Origin: Anaeramoeba flamelloides
Taxonomy: Eukaryota > Metamonada > Anaeramoebidae
Direction of reading: 5' to 3'
Assembly: GCA_027625915.1 (NCBI GenBank)
Contig: JANTQA010000033.1
Span: forward strand, 7,936,001-8,000,000
DNA length: 64,000 nt
The position numbers and the translations under genes were made by a program. This document shows positions 13,467-26,400 of this stretch, piece by piece (position 1 is the stretch's first letter; every line of letters starts with the position of its first letter). The notes beneath the pieces are model-generated. The model did not search any database, was not told the DNA's origin, and saw only the letters and a list, made by a program, of their open reading frames with translations.

Positions 13467-14954
13467 CCCTTAGCACCCCAAATAACCTAAAAACATTTCA
13501 AACAAAAATTTTAATTTGAAATGTTATCAAAGAATAATAAGATATAGAATTAATAAACAATTATCTTAGAAAGAAAATTTTATAATTAAAAATTGTATAG
13601 TTAGTTAAAATAAAAAAATAACTTGAAAAAAAAAATTCAACATTGAAATTTTTTTTTGGTTATTGTGATTTTATTATTTTTCCAAATTTTGTCAAAATAA
13701 ATTTTTTTTTTTTTTTTGAAAAGTTTGTCTAGACATCAAAAACCTCTTAGTTTTAACATTTAAAACACATCATACTTTACTGGAAATTTTTCTGGTGCCC
13801 TTTGCACCCCAAAATTGCCAAAAATGCTTGATTAAATAATTTATTCATTATAAAAGTTATTATAACATCACATAGAAAATTTGTTTTATCTACTGATTAC
13901 TATTCAATATCAATATCTATATTAGATTCTAAATAATTTAAAAATAAAAAAAAATATAAATTAAATTAGAAAAAAAAATCAAATTTTTTTTCATTGCAAA
14001 ATTTTACAATTTTTTCAACAAGACTTTTTTTCAATTTTAAATGATTTGGCCAATAGTTCGAGTCAGATTAATATTGGATTTTTTTTTTATTTTTTTACAA
14101 TTTTTTAATTTTTGACTTTTTAAAATCTAGACATAAAATAAACAATATTGTTGAATTAGAGACCATATATCAGAACTTATTTAACAAGATCTGGATTAAT
14201 TTATGAAGGAAAAATCCAAATATCGCAAATATATTATTCAAAATTTTATCAATAACAAAATACAATAAAAAATTTTGGTTTCAGAGATTATTTTATTATA
14301 TTGGAATAATATTTAAGAGTTATTTTTTATTTTATTTTAAATTTAGGTATAAATATTTTATCGATTAAAAAGTAATTTATATTTGTTTTATTCCAATTTA
14401 ATAAAGTGAAATTATTTTACAATTTTTTTTTTTTTTTTGATTTTAAATTATTATCTATTGCTAAAATAAAAGTTTTAGAAAATTAATCATATTAAAAATT
14501 TAATTTTGGCCTAAAGAAATCTATTTCATTTTTCTCTTAATTGGATATTTGTTGAAATTTTTTCTAAAAAAAAAAAATTAAATTTCAAAGTAATTTATTT
14601 TTTTATTTTTTTTTTTTATCATAAAATTAGCAAAATTTTTTTGTGGTTATTATTAATAAATCAATGTGTTGAGTTTTGAATTACTATTAGTGTAATACAA
14701 TTTCTGATTTAAAAAAATAAAATAAAAATAAAAATCTTTAAAAAAAATGTAAAAATGAATAATTATTATTTTTTTTTTCAATTTCAAAAAAAAAATCAAT
14801 CAACTTAACTACTTTATCTTTGAACTATTTTGACTTTTTATTATAATTCAAATCTGGATTAAAGACAAATAAGAAAATTAATATATTAGTAGATCAATAC
14901 CATTTTAAATCCAATTTAAAAAAATTGATGAAATTTAGGCAAATTCGGGGTGCT

Positions 14955-14960
<6 letters not shown>
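13467..14960. mobile_element. Non-autonomous TIR element next to a TA microsatellite (G)
   Basis: The left end CCCTTAGCACCCCAAAT (13467) is matched by its reverse complement at the right end (GGGGTGCTAAGGG, ending 14960). Both ends abut TA-rich sequence (TTATAT on the left, a 40-base TA repeat on the right). A second, internal motif CCCTTTGCACCCCAAAA at 13798 has the left-end orientation, which suggests a nested or rearranged copy. No transposase-like ORF is seen in 1.5 kb. The superfamily is unknown; TA flanks would fit Tc1/mariner-like. Confidence 0.65.

Positions 14961-15000
<40 letters not shown>
14961..15000. repeat. TA microsatellite, 20 units
   Basis: Forty bases of pure TA directly separate element G (ending 14960) from element F1 (beginning 15001). 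Confidence 0.95.
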
Positions 15001-15002
<2 letters not shown>

Positions 15003-15905
15003 CTCCATCCAAAAATGTGGGGCAAAAAAATATCCATCAATATAAAAATAAATTCTTTATTCAGTTATTAAACTCAAAACTTTAGACAAAAAAAAAAGAA
15101 GCCATTAATAATAATAAAACTCTTTATTAAAATTTTTGTTTATTGATCAAAGTTCGAAGAATAAAAAATAAAAATAAAAAAAAAAAAATTGCACCTAATT
15201 TTTGGAAAAATATCCAAAATTAGTAATGTCTATTTAACAATCTTTAGTTCGATCTTTTTTTCAATTTTTTTTTTTGATAATGTGTAAAATCATACTTCAA
15301 TATATTTTTGATTTGATCTTTAGATTTTTTGTTTTTCATTTGATCATTAACTTTTTGTTTTTCCAATTAACTTTTTTTTGTGTTTTTTTTTTTTTTTTTT
15401 TTTTTTTAAAACATTAAAAAAAAGCAAACTGAATAAAAAAAAAAAAAAAAAAAAAAACCTTTTTATTTTTTCTTTTTTTTTTGTATATCTCACCTCTTTA
15501 ATTGAAGTGTACAACTGTTCTGAGCAATTTTTCCACCAAAGTCCATCGAAGTCAACTCAATTGTTTAGAATCAAAAGAATTTTTTGTTGATTTCTTATCA
15601 CATCTCTTCTGAACTTTGTTAAATTTTGGACAATAATAATAACAAAGTAAAAATGAAAAAAATGAAGAATTCGAAAAAATAATGAAATGAGAAATTTGAC
15701 TCTATTATTTTTTCAAAATTAAAAAATTTTGCAAAATAATTTTAATTCAAAAAAAATATTTAGAATCCATTAATAAAACTTCAAAATACAAGAAATTAAG
15801 TATGATATGTTAAAAAACATATTATTGTCGTACATTTTGTATAATTGAATTAATATTAAGAAATAATTATTGAAATAAAAAATGCCCTATATTATTGGAA
15901 ATAGC

Positions 15906-15906
<1 letters not shown>
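15001..15906. mobile_element. TA-microsatellite-flanked TIR element F1
   Basis: The left end reads AAGCTCCATCCAAAAATGTG then GGGCA; the reverse complement of the right end is ACGCTATTTCCAATAATATA then GGGCA. Both fit the TIR of F2 (49381-49965: AGGCAATTCCAAAAAAGTGG then GGCA). A pure TA repeat lies against each end. The inside holds long A and T runs and no credible protein. Confidence 0.65.

Positions 15907-15939
<33 letters not shown>
15907..15939. repeat. TA microsatellite at the right end of F1
   Basis: Continuous TA repeat beginning immediately after the GCG of the F1 right end. Confidence 0.95.
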
Positions 15940-15941
<2 letters not shown>

Positions 15942-17459
15942 CAATTGTTAGAAGAATTAAAATAAAATACAGAAATAGAAACCGAAAAGGACCAAAATTA
16001 ATCTAAATTTCTTTGACAGATTTGTTCCAATTCAACAAAAAAACAAATCTCAAATAAAAAAAAAAAGTAAACAAATAAAAAAAGAAAAACCTTCCATTTT
16101 TTTTTCAAAAAGTTTTAGAAAAACAAATAAAAATAATATATGTAAATAATAAAATCGATTAAAAAAAAAAAAAAGTAATTTTTACCTTTAATCTACTTAT
16201 GAATTTATTATTGAGAGGTAAAAGGTGTTGTTAAGAACACTTTTTAAATTTCTTGATTGTAGTTTCATTATTGGATAAAGATAAAAATACATATTTTAAA
16301 AAACTTTAGTTCCAATTTCATGAAAATTTCATTTAAGAAATTAATTATTAATTTTGATACCAAATTTGAGGATTTTTTGAAGAATATATCATGAAAAGTC
16401 ATCAAATGAATTTAATACAAATTTTTTGAAAATTTTATTCATTTACCAAACAAAAAATAGTTTTCTGAAATTGTGAAAAATTTCATTAGTATTTTATTCT
16501 TTAAATAGATATTTCTAAGTATACAAACTTATTTTTTAAAGAGATCACATTTTATCTCATCAGAAAAACAAGTTTACATTTCAAGATTTTAACATGAATA
16601 TCTAAAAGTTTTTTCTTTTTTTCTACCTATATTCAAAATTTAAAATCGAGATATTTTCTGATCGTTCTTTTTTGACAATTCTTCTGAACCTCACATTTAA
16701 GATTTTTATTTCACACAATTGTATACCAAGTTATAAGAACAAAAAAAATTACAAAACAAATAAATTGAGATTCATAATTTCAGTATACTGATAAATTCAT
16801 GAAAATGTTTTTAGCTTTTGTGTTCACTTTCCTATTTATGAAAAGGTCTTTTTGAATTTTGAAGAAAGAATTTGATTTGCCTAAATACAAAAAAAAACAG
16901 TAATTTAATATATAACAAGACTTTAGGAGGAAAAAAAAATGTTGTAAAAGTTGGTTTATAAGATACAGAAAAATCAAAATTGACCCAAAAAGTTTAAAAC
17001 TTTTTTGTGAATTTATTAGTCCTTTTTATAACCTTTATATTCACGAAAAAGATGAAAATGAAGTCAAAATTTTGTGCACTTTTATTATTCCTATGCTCCT
17101 ATCATAAAACAAGACACAAACGCAAAAAGCAAAGGTAATTAGGTTTTTGTTGACAAACCATCAATTTCTTTTTTTTTATTACTGTTTCAATAACCAATAC
17201 TTCTATCTATTATTGCTTATAATTCTTTCAAATATTGGTGTGTCAATAAGTGCTGTATAAAATTGTCAGACTTTTGTTTCTCCAGATAAGGTATAATTAA
17301 AAATTCAGTTATTGCTCTGAATTCTTTGCATTTTATTTCAAGAATTAGACTTATTTGAGATTATACTGACAACACTAACAATGAAAAAGTTACACCCACC
17401 TCAACAGTTTAACATACTTGCCGTGAAAAAAGATCATGTAATTTTGAAAGGGAGATTTG
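15940..17459. other. Intergenic, 5' flank of the GT4 gene, nothing recognised
   Basis: AT-rich sequence. The segment 16780-16977 has a minus-strand ORF that looks like low-complexity noise. The stretch just before 17457 is slightly less biased and should contain the start region of the gene downstream. Confidence 0.4.
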
Positions 17460-20400
17460 ATGAATATCAATTTTAAAATCATTTTTCCAAAATTTCATTT
17501 GTGGAATTTTTTGTTTTTTGTTATGAAAATATTTGAAAATAAAAAATACACAATTACCAAAGGATACAAAAGAGTTTTATTTGTATTTATACTCTTATTT
17601 TTTATGATTTATTTTTTTCCAAAAAGAAGCCATAATTATTTATCAAAAAAGCAAATAGAAAACAAAAAAGTAGTAGAAGAAACCCCAAAAGATCCCTTCT
17701 TTCTTCCAGAATTTCACTTTACTTCCAACCAAAACTGTACAATTGTTAACATTGAAATAACTAACCAAATCAACCTACATAAAAAAACCACATTTTTTAA
17801 CATACAAAGCCTCGAAAAGTAATTATCCCTTTTTTACTTTTTTCTTTAATACTTTTTGAAAATTTTCAAAACGATCTTCAAATAAAAACTCAATGTTGAA
17901 GAACCAACACAACTTTTGGAACTTACCACAATAAAAAAAAAAATTCACACTTTCATTTTCAAACAATCTCAAATGCAAAATGGGAATAATCACACATCAA
18001 CAAGAAGAAAAATTTGTTCATTGTTTTTTTTTAAATATTTCAATTTTCAAAAAGAATTCGACTTGTTTATCAATTCTTGATAAAAATTATAGAAACGAAA
18101 TAAGATTTAGGATAAATAACCAATCAAGATCTTGGTAGTCAACAAAAAGTTAATAATAGACTCCTTAATGCAAACGAACAGCAGAGTAACTCTCATTTTT
18201 TGGGTGTGGGAATGAAAGAAAAAAAAAAATTGAAAAAGGAAATTTCTGATTAAACTTTGAGTATTGTTAAGGTTTGCAATCCCTGAAATTTGAAAAAAGA
18301 TTATCTTGTTTCGTTTGTTACCACTTTTTAATTTTGTTCTTAGCTGATCGATCTTGTACTTGGTATGGATTTTAATAGTGGTTCAAAATTTCAATTTTTG
18401 ACAATTTATTTTTTTTAAGTTCCGAAATCCGATTTGAAGAGTGTAAGATTAATTGGATGGAACTTAAGTTATAAAACAATGTGGTTTGTGGGCTGTTGAT
18501 TGAAATTTTTAATTAAGTTTGATTTTATTGGGAGCTTTTAAAAAATGTTATTTTTTCATTTGATTAATTGACATAAAAGTAAACCAAGATTCTTTTCTAC
18601 AACCCAAAATTCAAAAGTTTATTCTTGAACACCTACTAAGCTATTAATCTTACACTCTTCAAATCGGATTTCGGAACTTAAAAAAAATAAATTGTCAAAA
18701 ATTGAAATTTTGAACCACTATTAAAATCCATACCAAGTACAAGATCGATCAGCTAAGAACCAAATCGACAACTCACTACACCCTACACAAGATAATCTTT
18801 TTTCAAATTTCAGGGATTGTAATCCTTAATAGACCAAAATACTAGTTAATAAAAGTCAACTTAAAATCACTTTTAAAACACGTGTGTATTGAAATTTAAA
18901 ATAAATGTTACTTTGACTAAGCAAGTAGGTACCTTTTACCCCATTTTGAAGAATTTTTATTGCGACAATATTAATGAAAAAACATTTTTTGAGTAGCATG
19001 AGATATTAAAACTTTGAAATCAAAATATCATTAATTGCTCTATTTGTGAAAATTAACAATGTAAATCAGAGTTGAATCAGTAATTTTCCAATTTTTTAGC
19101 AACATTTTTCGATTAAATTTTTGAGTATTATAAAATTATGTTTTGAATCGAGAATTGTGTTAATGGGAATGATTTAAATTAATCATAGAATAATACCAAA
19201 AAAATAGACTGAGAAGGTGTGCATTTTAAAAAAATATTTTTCTTTTTAAAATGACAAACAAGAAAGATCACCTTCCCAAAGAAACTTGTTCAAATCACCA
19301 TTGTGAAAAACATTTGGGCAAGTAAAAAAATTTTTTTTTTTTAATTTTTATAAATTACAAATATTAATAAAATTATATTTTAATAACAATCATTTTATGA
19401 AAAAATATTTTAATTATAATCAAATTATTAATTACCCTTTCAATAAGAATTTCCCCAGTTAACACCACATATATAAATTTCAGCACTTTTCGAATTACTA
19501 TCTAATATCAAAAAAAGGGTTTAATAATTTCAAAAATAATGATTTGATATTTTTGCTATATATAACCCCCATTTAAAAAATATTAACACACCGAAATTCA
19601 AAAATAGGCAAAAAAAATCACAATTTATTATATTTTTCCCAAACATAATATTAAATCGGGTTTAAGAAACCTAGTATTAATGTTTTTTTTGTGTAATTAT
19701 TGTTATCAAAATAAAAGAAAAAATATAAAACTCAAAAATAAAAATCAAGGTTGTGTCCAAAATAATGAAAACAGCGGAACAAAAAAATTATATTGGTAAA
19801 TTTATTGAAAACTCACCAACAATTGTTGATCGACCAAATGATTAGATACCACCAACTAATTATATGTGGATTTTTCTATTTTACAAAACCCAACATTAAC
19901 CTTCTATTAATCATCAAAAAAAAAATCCCGATCAAACGAAACAGATATACGTAACTGGAAAAAAAGGGAAATGAAAACAAAACATTAAAGACAACAAATG
20001 AAAAAATAGTTTGTAAAATCAAAATTATTTCCAAAATGAATGGAAAGTGTAGTATTGTTATTCTTTCAACTGTTTAAACTGTTGTCCAAAATTTTGGAAT
20101 TTAGTTTAATTCATTTAATAAAATCTATTATTATTATTCTTATTATTATAATTTAATTATTTTTAAATTTTAATCTCTTTTTTTTTATTAAAAAACAAAA
20201 TTTAAAAGATTTGAAATTTGTCAACTCTATAATATCTTCAATTTTAATCTAAATGATTTATCACAGATCAAAATTATTACAAATTTTTTAAAAAGCAATT
20301 TAAATGAATTAATATTCTATTCAGATGATGTTCATATATTCATAAACTTACCTTCAAATCTAAATTTTCCAATTGAAAATCAAAAAACGCTATTGAAATT

Positions 20401-23400
20401 TTTGGAAGATCTTGAATTTCCAATTTTAACATTTATTAAAGAATTAAATGTGCCACTTGATTTAAATTTAATAAATTTCATTTCAAATATTTGTAAAATT
20501 TCTGATCAATTAATTATACAGGATGATGAATTATTCGGAATATTGAATCATGGAATTGCGATACCAATATCAAAAATAACATTAATTGAAACAATCACTG
20601 ATTTGTTCTGCATAAATTTTGAAATCAATCCAAATTCGTTTTATAAATATTATTTTGATAAATATTCAATTTGTAAAGATTATCATTTCAAATCAAGAAA
20701 CAAAGTGCACCAATTATATTGGAATTCAATTCATAAAAATATTGGATCAATATCCCGGCCATTTCTCCAAAGGCCCGTTATTAATAAATGCTTTGGTAAC
20801 CCTTTTGATCATGAATTAAATTTAATTAACAATAAATATTATTTATTATTTTCAGATGTTAATTTATTTATCAATGCAAAACTGTATAATCAACCAAATT
20901 TTGAAGAAAGGCATAATTATCAACAAAATAAACAGATTTTCGAAAATATTGGAATAAATACAAGAAACAATAGAATTCAAATATTTATTTTGAATCATAA
21001 AATCAGATTAAAAATAAATGATAAAATAAGGGATTGGGATGATCATTATTTATCTAAAGGGTTATATTTATTTGATGAATTTTATTTTATTATTAACAAT
21101 ATTTATGAAAATTATTTTCAAATTATTATAGATCATAAATTTTATTATATTTTAATTGGAGTTAAAAACAACAAAATTAATAAATTATGTTTACAGGCAA
21201 ATAATAAATATTCTCCGTCTTCGGGTTTATTAACAATCGACACTAGATCTGAAACTGGAACTAATCAGATAAATGAAAGAGATATTTCCAAATTATTTCA
21301 AAATTATTTAATAGATATATACGACTGCAATCAAATAAATCTACTTGAATGTTATTATTCTGAAAATAATTATTTCCAATCAAAATTAAAAACTCAACAA
21401 ATTTCTGCATTACATTCAAAAACAGGAATAAAAAACCGAATAAATATATTATTTGAAGGTAGATTATTTGGTTCTTCTATTTCTTCCATGGTTTCACAAA
21501 AATTTATTGAACATATTTGCTTCCATGACAAATTCAATTGTTTTCTAATTTCTACTAATGACGGGCAATTCAAAGATAGAGAATGGAATAACTTAATTGT
21601 AAATAATAATTTTATTGTAAATAAAAGGTTTGACATGGTGATTTGGAATGGAAACCCCATTGATTTTAAATATAGAAATACTCAAAGGTATGTAAAATAT
21701 TCGATTAATTAATTTTTTTTTTAAGATCTTATATCCCTGAAATAAACAAAAAAAAACCACCAAAAAATTTTCAAAAACGATAAAAAAACCAGAATTGATT
21801 TCAACTTATTCATTATGAAAATATAAAGGTAATTGGATTGTTTAAGGGTCTAGTTACTTACCATGAATTTGATCCGAACTCAATGAGTAGCTTTATACCA
21901 AAAATGGTATTATGAAATTGACCTTGTTTTGATTGAAAAAATTTAAATAACAAAACAAACTTCACAAAATCTCTAGACATCACTTTTGGAACATGTGTTG
22001 CAAAAAATTCAATTAACAAAAAAATATTTTCACAGAGATTCTAAATGGTCAGAAAATACAAACAAGTTAAAAAAAAACGATCATAGGATCTACAATAAAA
22101 AAAAATTTGATTAAAAAAAAAAATTCAAAGTTTTTAATCTCCAAAAATTCAAATTTTAAAAAAATATTATACAGGATCCTCATGAGCAAAAATAAAAAAA
22201 GCAAAAAAAAAGTAACACAAAATTCTATAATTTCCAAAACTCAACTATAACAAAAATTCAAATTTAGAAGAAAATTAAAAGAGTACTCAATTTCAAAAAA
22301 TGAATCAATTAAAAAAAAAGTAAGTTTAAAAGAGTAATCAATTCCAAAAAATCAAAATGTAAATAAAAATTAATCTTTTTCTGTATTTATATTTCCAAAT
22401 AATTAAATTTCTTTAATTTAAAACAAATTGCTTTCTTGAAGTGTGCAATCAATTTAAATCAATTAAATCTAATTCGTGGTTTTTATATAACCATGTATAT
22501 TCAACAAAGTAAGGATTTTGTAACATTCTTTCTGTAAAAATAACCCCATTTAAAAAATGAAAAAAATAAATCAATTAATTAAAGAGATCTCAAAACGATC
22601 TCAACAGAAAAACTTTTAAACTGACAAAGTTGTATTCAAAATTGAAATACATGTCGAATTAAATTGGAAATTGAGTGTTGATCTTTGTTGCTTTTTTCAA
22701 AAAATTGCCAAGTTTTTAATTGTTTTTTTTTTAGAGAGATCGATCATAAGTCACATGTTATTTAGTTTTTAATTGGTATTAGGCATCCATATAAATTGCT
22801 AAAAAAGTTTTTTTCAATTTCATCAATTTTTTTTCACCCATAATGACTCTACCCTGGAAATGGAAATGAAAAGAGAAGGTTAAAATTCAATAATCGATGA
22901 ATAGAATTTTTTGTAAAAACAACAAATTTGATTTTTGTTTTTCTTTTTTAAAAAAAAACAACTTTAATTAATTTGGATTTTTTTTTAAAAATTTTGAATT
23001 GGTGTATTTTTTAGTGTTCTTTTTTGAAGAATTTTCCAAAATCAAAAATTCTCCAAAATTAAAAAAATACTTTAACACACCAAAATTCGATTTTTGAAAA
23101 AAATTGACTCTTATTAAATAAATCCCAGAAGAAATGCTAAAAATAGAACTTCTGACTTTCAAAGGTTAACAATTATTTATAATTAACAATATATCAAAAA
23201 AACAAAAAATAAACAATAATTGTTAATCAAAATATCAAAACGAGTGTGTTAAAAATTTTGGGGTTGGGATAAACAAAAAAAAGTGTTGTATAAACTTGTT
23301 TAAATCCCATTAATAACTATTGATCGATCAAATATCAGTTAGATACCACCAACCAATTTTATTTGATTTTTCTATTTAAAAGAAACTCAATTTTGACAAA

Positions 23401-26400
23401 ATATCAATCATTTAAATTTTTTTTTGGATCTCAGAACAATTATTACTTATGTAATTGGGAAAAACGAAATGAAAACAGAAAAGAAAAAAGAAAAAAAATG
23501 ATTAAAAAGTTTTGTAAAATCAAAACTATTTCCAAATTGAATGAAATTGTATAAATTATTTTTACTCTTTTAACTATTTTAACTGTTCCAAAAAAATTGA
23601 ATTTTAAATACATATTTAAAAATAGGATCACAAAAAATTTCATATTGAATATCAAATATTATTTACTCAAGATTTATTTATTATCTTTATACCAAAGGAG
23701 ATAAATTGCTGTGAATAATCGAAATAATTAAACTATATTCCAAAAATTTGTACACAGTTTAAACAGTTGAAAGAATAACAATACCACACTTTACATTCAA
23801 TTTGGAAAGAATTTTGATTTTACAAACTATTTCATTTTTTGTCTTTTTTGTTTTGTTTTCATTTTCTTTTTTGCAGTTACGTAATCTGTTTCCTTAGATA
23901 TGGAATTTTTTTTTCGATAGTTGATAGAAGGTTAGTGTGAGTTTGTTAAATAGAAAATTAACATACAATTGGTTGATGGTATCTTATCAATTGATCGATC
24001 AACAATTGTTGGTGAAATTTCAACAAATTTACCAATACATTTTATGTTCTCGCTCGTTCCATTATTTTGGACACACCTGTTTTTATTTTTGAGTTTTATA
24101 TTTTTTTCTTTTATTTGGATTAAAATGATTACTTATTAAAATCATTAATACTTTATAACTTAAATGTTTTTTTATATTAGGTTTGGAAAAATACAATAAA
24201 TTGGGATTTTTGTTTGCCTATTTTTGATTTTGGGTGTGTCCAAATTTTTGGAACAGGGTTTAGAAAACCTCAAAAAAACCTAGAACACTTTTACAAATAA
24301 ATGGAAAACCTCAAGAAAAGCTAGGTACTCTACGGTACTTACGACACACCAAAAGAATATTTTAAAATAATTAAAATTCAAAAACAAATATTTATTAATC
24401 AAAAATGTTTAACGTATCCATCAAGCTCAACAATTCTAAAATACAGGACATTTATCAACTGCCCAAAGAGTTATTATTATGTAATAAATAAAAATTCAAA
24501 TCAATTTTGTCACCTATGTTTAAAATATGAACATAAAGGAAAGTTATTGAAAATTATTGATCACTTTTTTTGAGTATACCCTTCCTATACAAAAGATAGA
24601 TTGATATTTTTAAATAAATTAAAAGAATTATATTTTAGTGAAATAATTTTAAAATATGGTAGTTTAAAATTATCTTTGTTAATAAATAAACGTGAAATCT
24701 ATGATTTTACACTTAAATTAGCTTTGAGGAAATTTAAGTAAAAGGAGTTCTAGAGTGTAATTTACACTTCTCCCGTCAATAAAAAAAATAAATAAATAAA
24801 AGATTAATTTTTATCAATAAAAATCAAAAGAATGTATTAAACTTTATGTAAATACAACCAAAAGTAAATTATTTTCCACAAATTAATTGTTTAAAATTAA
24901 AAAATTATTGTACTTCTCTTGATTTAATAATAATCTTTTAAATCAAGTCAAATGAAAAGAAAAAAAAAAATGTATTGTTTTATTTTATTGATGGAAGAAG
25001 TGTAAATTACACTCTAAATGTCCTTTTACTTAAATTTCCAAAAAGTTAATTTAAGAGTAAAATCCAAGATTTCACAATTTTTCAAGGAAAAGACACACCC
25101 AAATTTTTTTATGTTTAAAAAGCAAAAGCAAAAAATTGAAAAGAAAAAAGGAAAAAAGAAAAAGAAAAAAAAGAAAAAGAAATTTAAAAAGGGTTTATAA
25201 GAAGCAATTGGTAAAAAATCAAAAAAAAAAAAATAATGCTATCTTTAATTAAGGACTTCCACAACCATAGCCATGATACTTTTGGTTGATTTAAGAATTT
25301 GATAATTGATCACGAATATTCACTTGGGGATCGTTTATTTAATTTTTGTAATTTTTTTTTTTTTTTTGATCTTATTTGCGACAAACATTTAGCCATTTTT
25401 AGCCTTTGCTTTTTCGTTTTTATTTTCAAGTTACTCATACTTTCGTGTTTCCGTATCACATTATTAGTAAGTAGCCACTTGATCTTTTTCCGTTGTAACT
25501 CTTCTTCCAAATATAAAGAAGATTCAGACAGGGAAAAATGGAAAAAAAATAAAAAAATGTCTGTTGATTGAATTATTTTTTAGGGGGGGAATAACTTTCT
25601 ATTTCTCTCAAATGGATAAACAAATACTAATAATAATAATTTTGAATTAAAAAAAGAAAAGAAAATTTTTCAAATTACAAGTTTTTAAATGCCAAGAAAA
25701 TTCACACAGAACCTTACAACCCATTTGAAAAAATAATCAGTTTTTTTTATTTTATCAATTATTTCCCCAATCAAGTATATAAATGATCTATTTGTTTTTT
25801 TTTATTTATTTTAAATCGACACCAATTACCTCACCAAGATTTCAAAATTTAAATCCCAGCACAAAGAAATCATACTCTCAGATCTCTCCCATTACGCGGT
25901 AACTATTCTAGGTATATTTAAAGTGAATATGAACCACGTTATATCATTATGTATCTTCTATTTGTATAATTATTTTTTCCCCCTTTAACTTTAATGTATG
26001 ATAAAACGAAAAAAGTTAAAACTCAAAAATAAAAAAAAAAAAAAAAAAAGTAAAAAAAAAAAAATTTATTATTAAAATTTGAATTTTTGATTATGAATTC
26101 CTTTGTGTGTGTGTGTTTATTTCTTTTTCGTTTTATCATTAATAAATAATTTTTTTTTTTTTTTTTAATTTTTTTAATTTTTTTATAGTCCCCATATAGT
26201 TATTTATCCTTCTAATTATGGAGAAATTCCCATCCAACAAATAGAATATATGAAAAAACAATTTGTAGAAATATGGGTACCATCTCAATATAATGCTGAT
26301 TTATTTAGAAATGCAGGATTTCCATTCAATCAAATATATAAAATAAGCCATGGTATTGATCCAAAAATCTTTAATCAAGATATTGAACCATATCAAAAAT

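Larger units (their letters stand above)
17819..20208 (+). other. Predicted GT4 intron 1 (2,390 bp)
   Basis: Donor GTAATT after codon remnant AA, acceptor AAAAG after a T-rich stretch. It contains an A element (18271-18825), a D repeat (18925-19285) and a B element (19565-20105), so well over half is mobile DNA. The junction is inferred from phase and from the exon 2 frame being open back to about 20193. Confidence 0.5.
21688..26188 (+). other. GT4 intron 2 (4,501 bp)
   Basis: Donor GTATGT at 21688 and acceptor TTTTTTATAG ending 26188. The two flanking exons encode the two halves of one GT-B fold and join in phase, so the intron is well supported although huge against the 165-422 bp introns of neighbouring genes. 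It contains two B elements in opposite orientation, a LINE 3' fragment and a LINE-tailed short element. The part 21700-23225 and the last ~640 bases hold nothing else I recognise. Confidence 0.8.

Noticed and set aside
17460-17822. A separate small membrane protein gene of ~120 residues
   Set aside because: The frame ends just after a possible donor and joins in phase to the GT4 exon 2, which lacks its own ATG; a membrane anchor suits that enzyme. A separate gene is not excluded.
20393-21712. A separate 439-codon gene starting at TTG
   Set aside because: Its start is not ATG, the frame is open upstream to about 20193, and its end is a clear donor whose partner exon completes a GT-B fold.
25299-25571. 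Plus-strand Phe/Cys-rich 90-codon ORF
   Set aside because: It is the complement of the LINE-tailed element N2 and its counterpart in N1 is not open.
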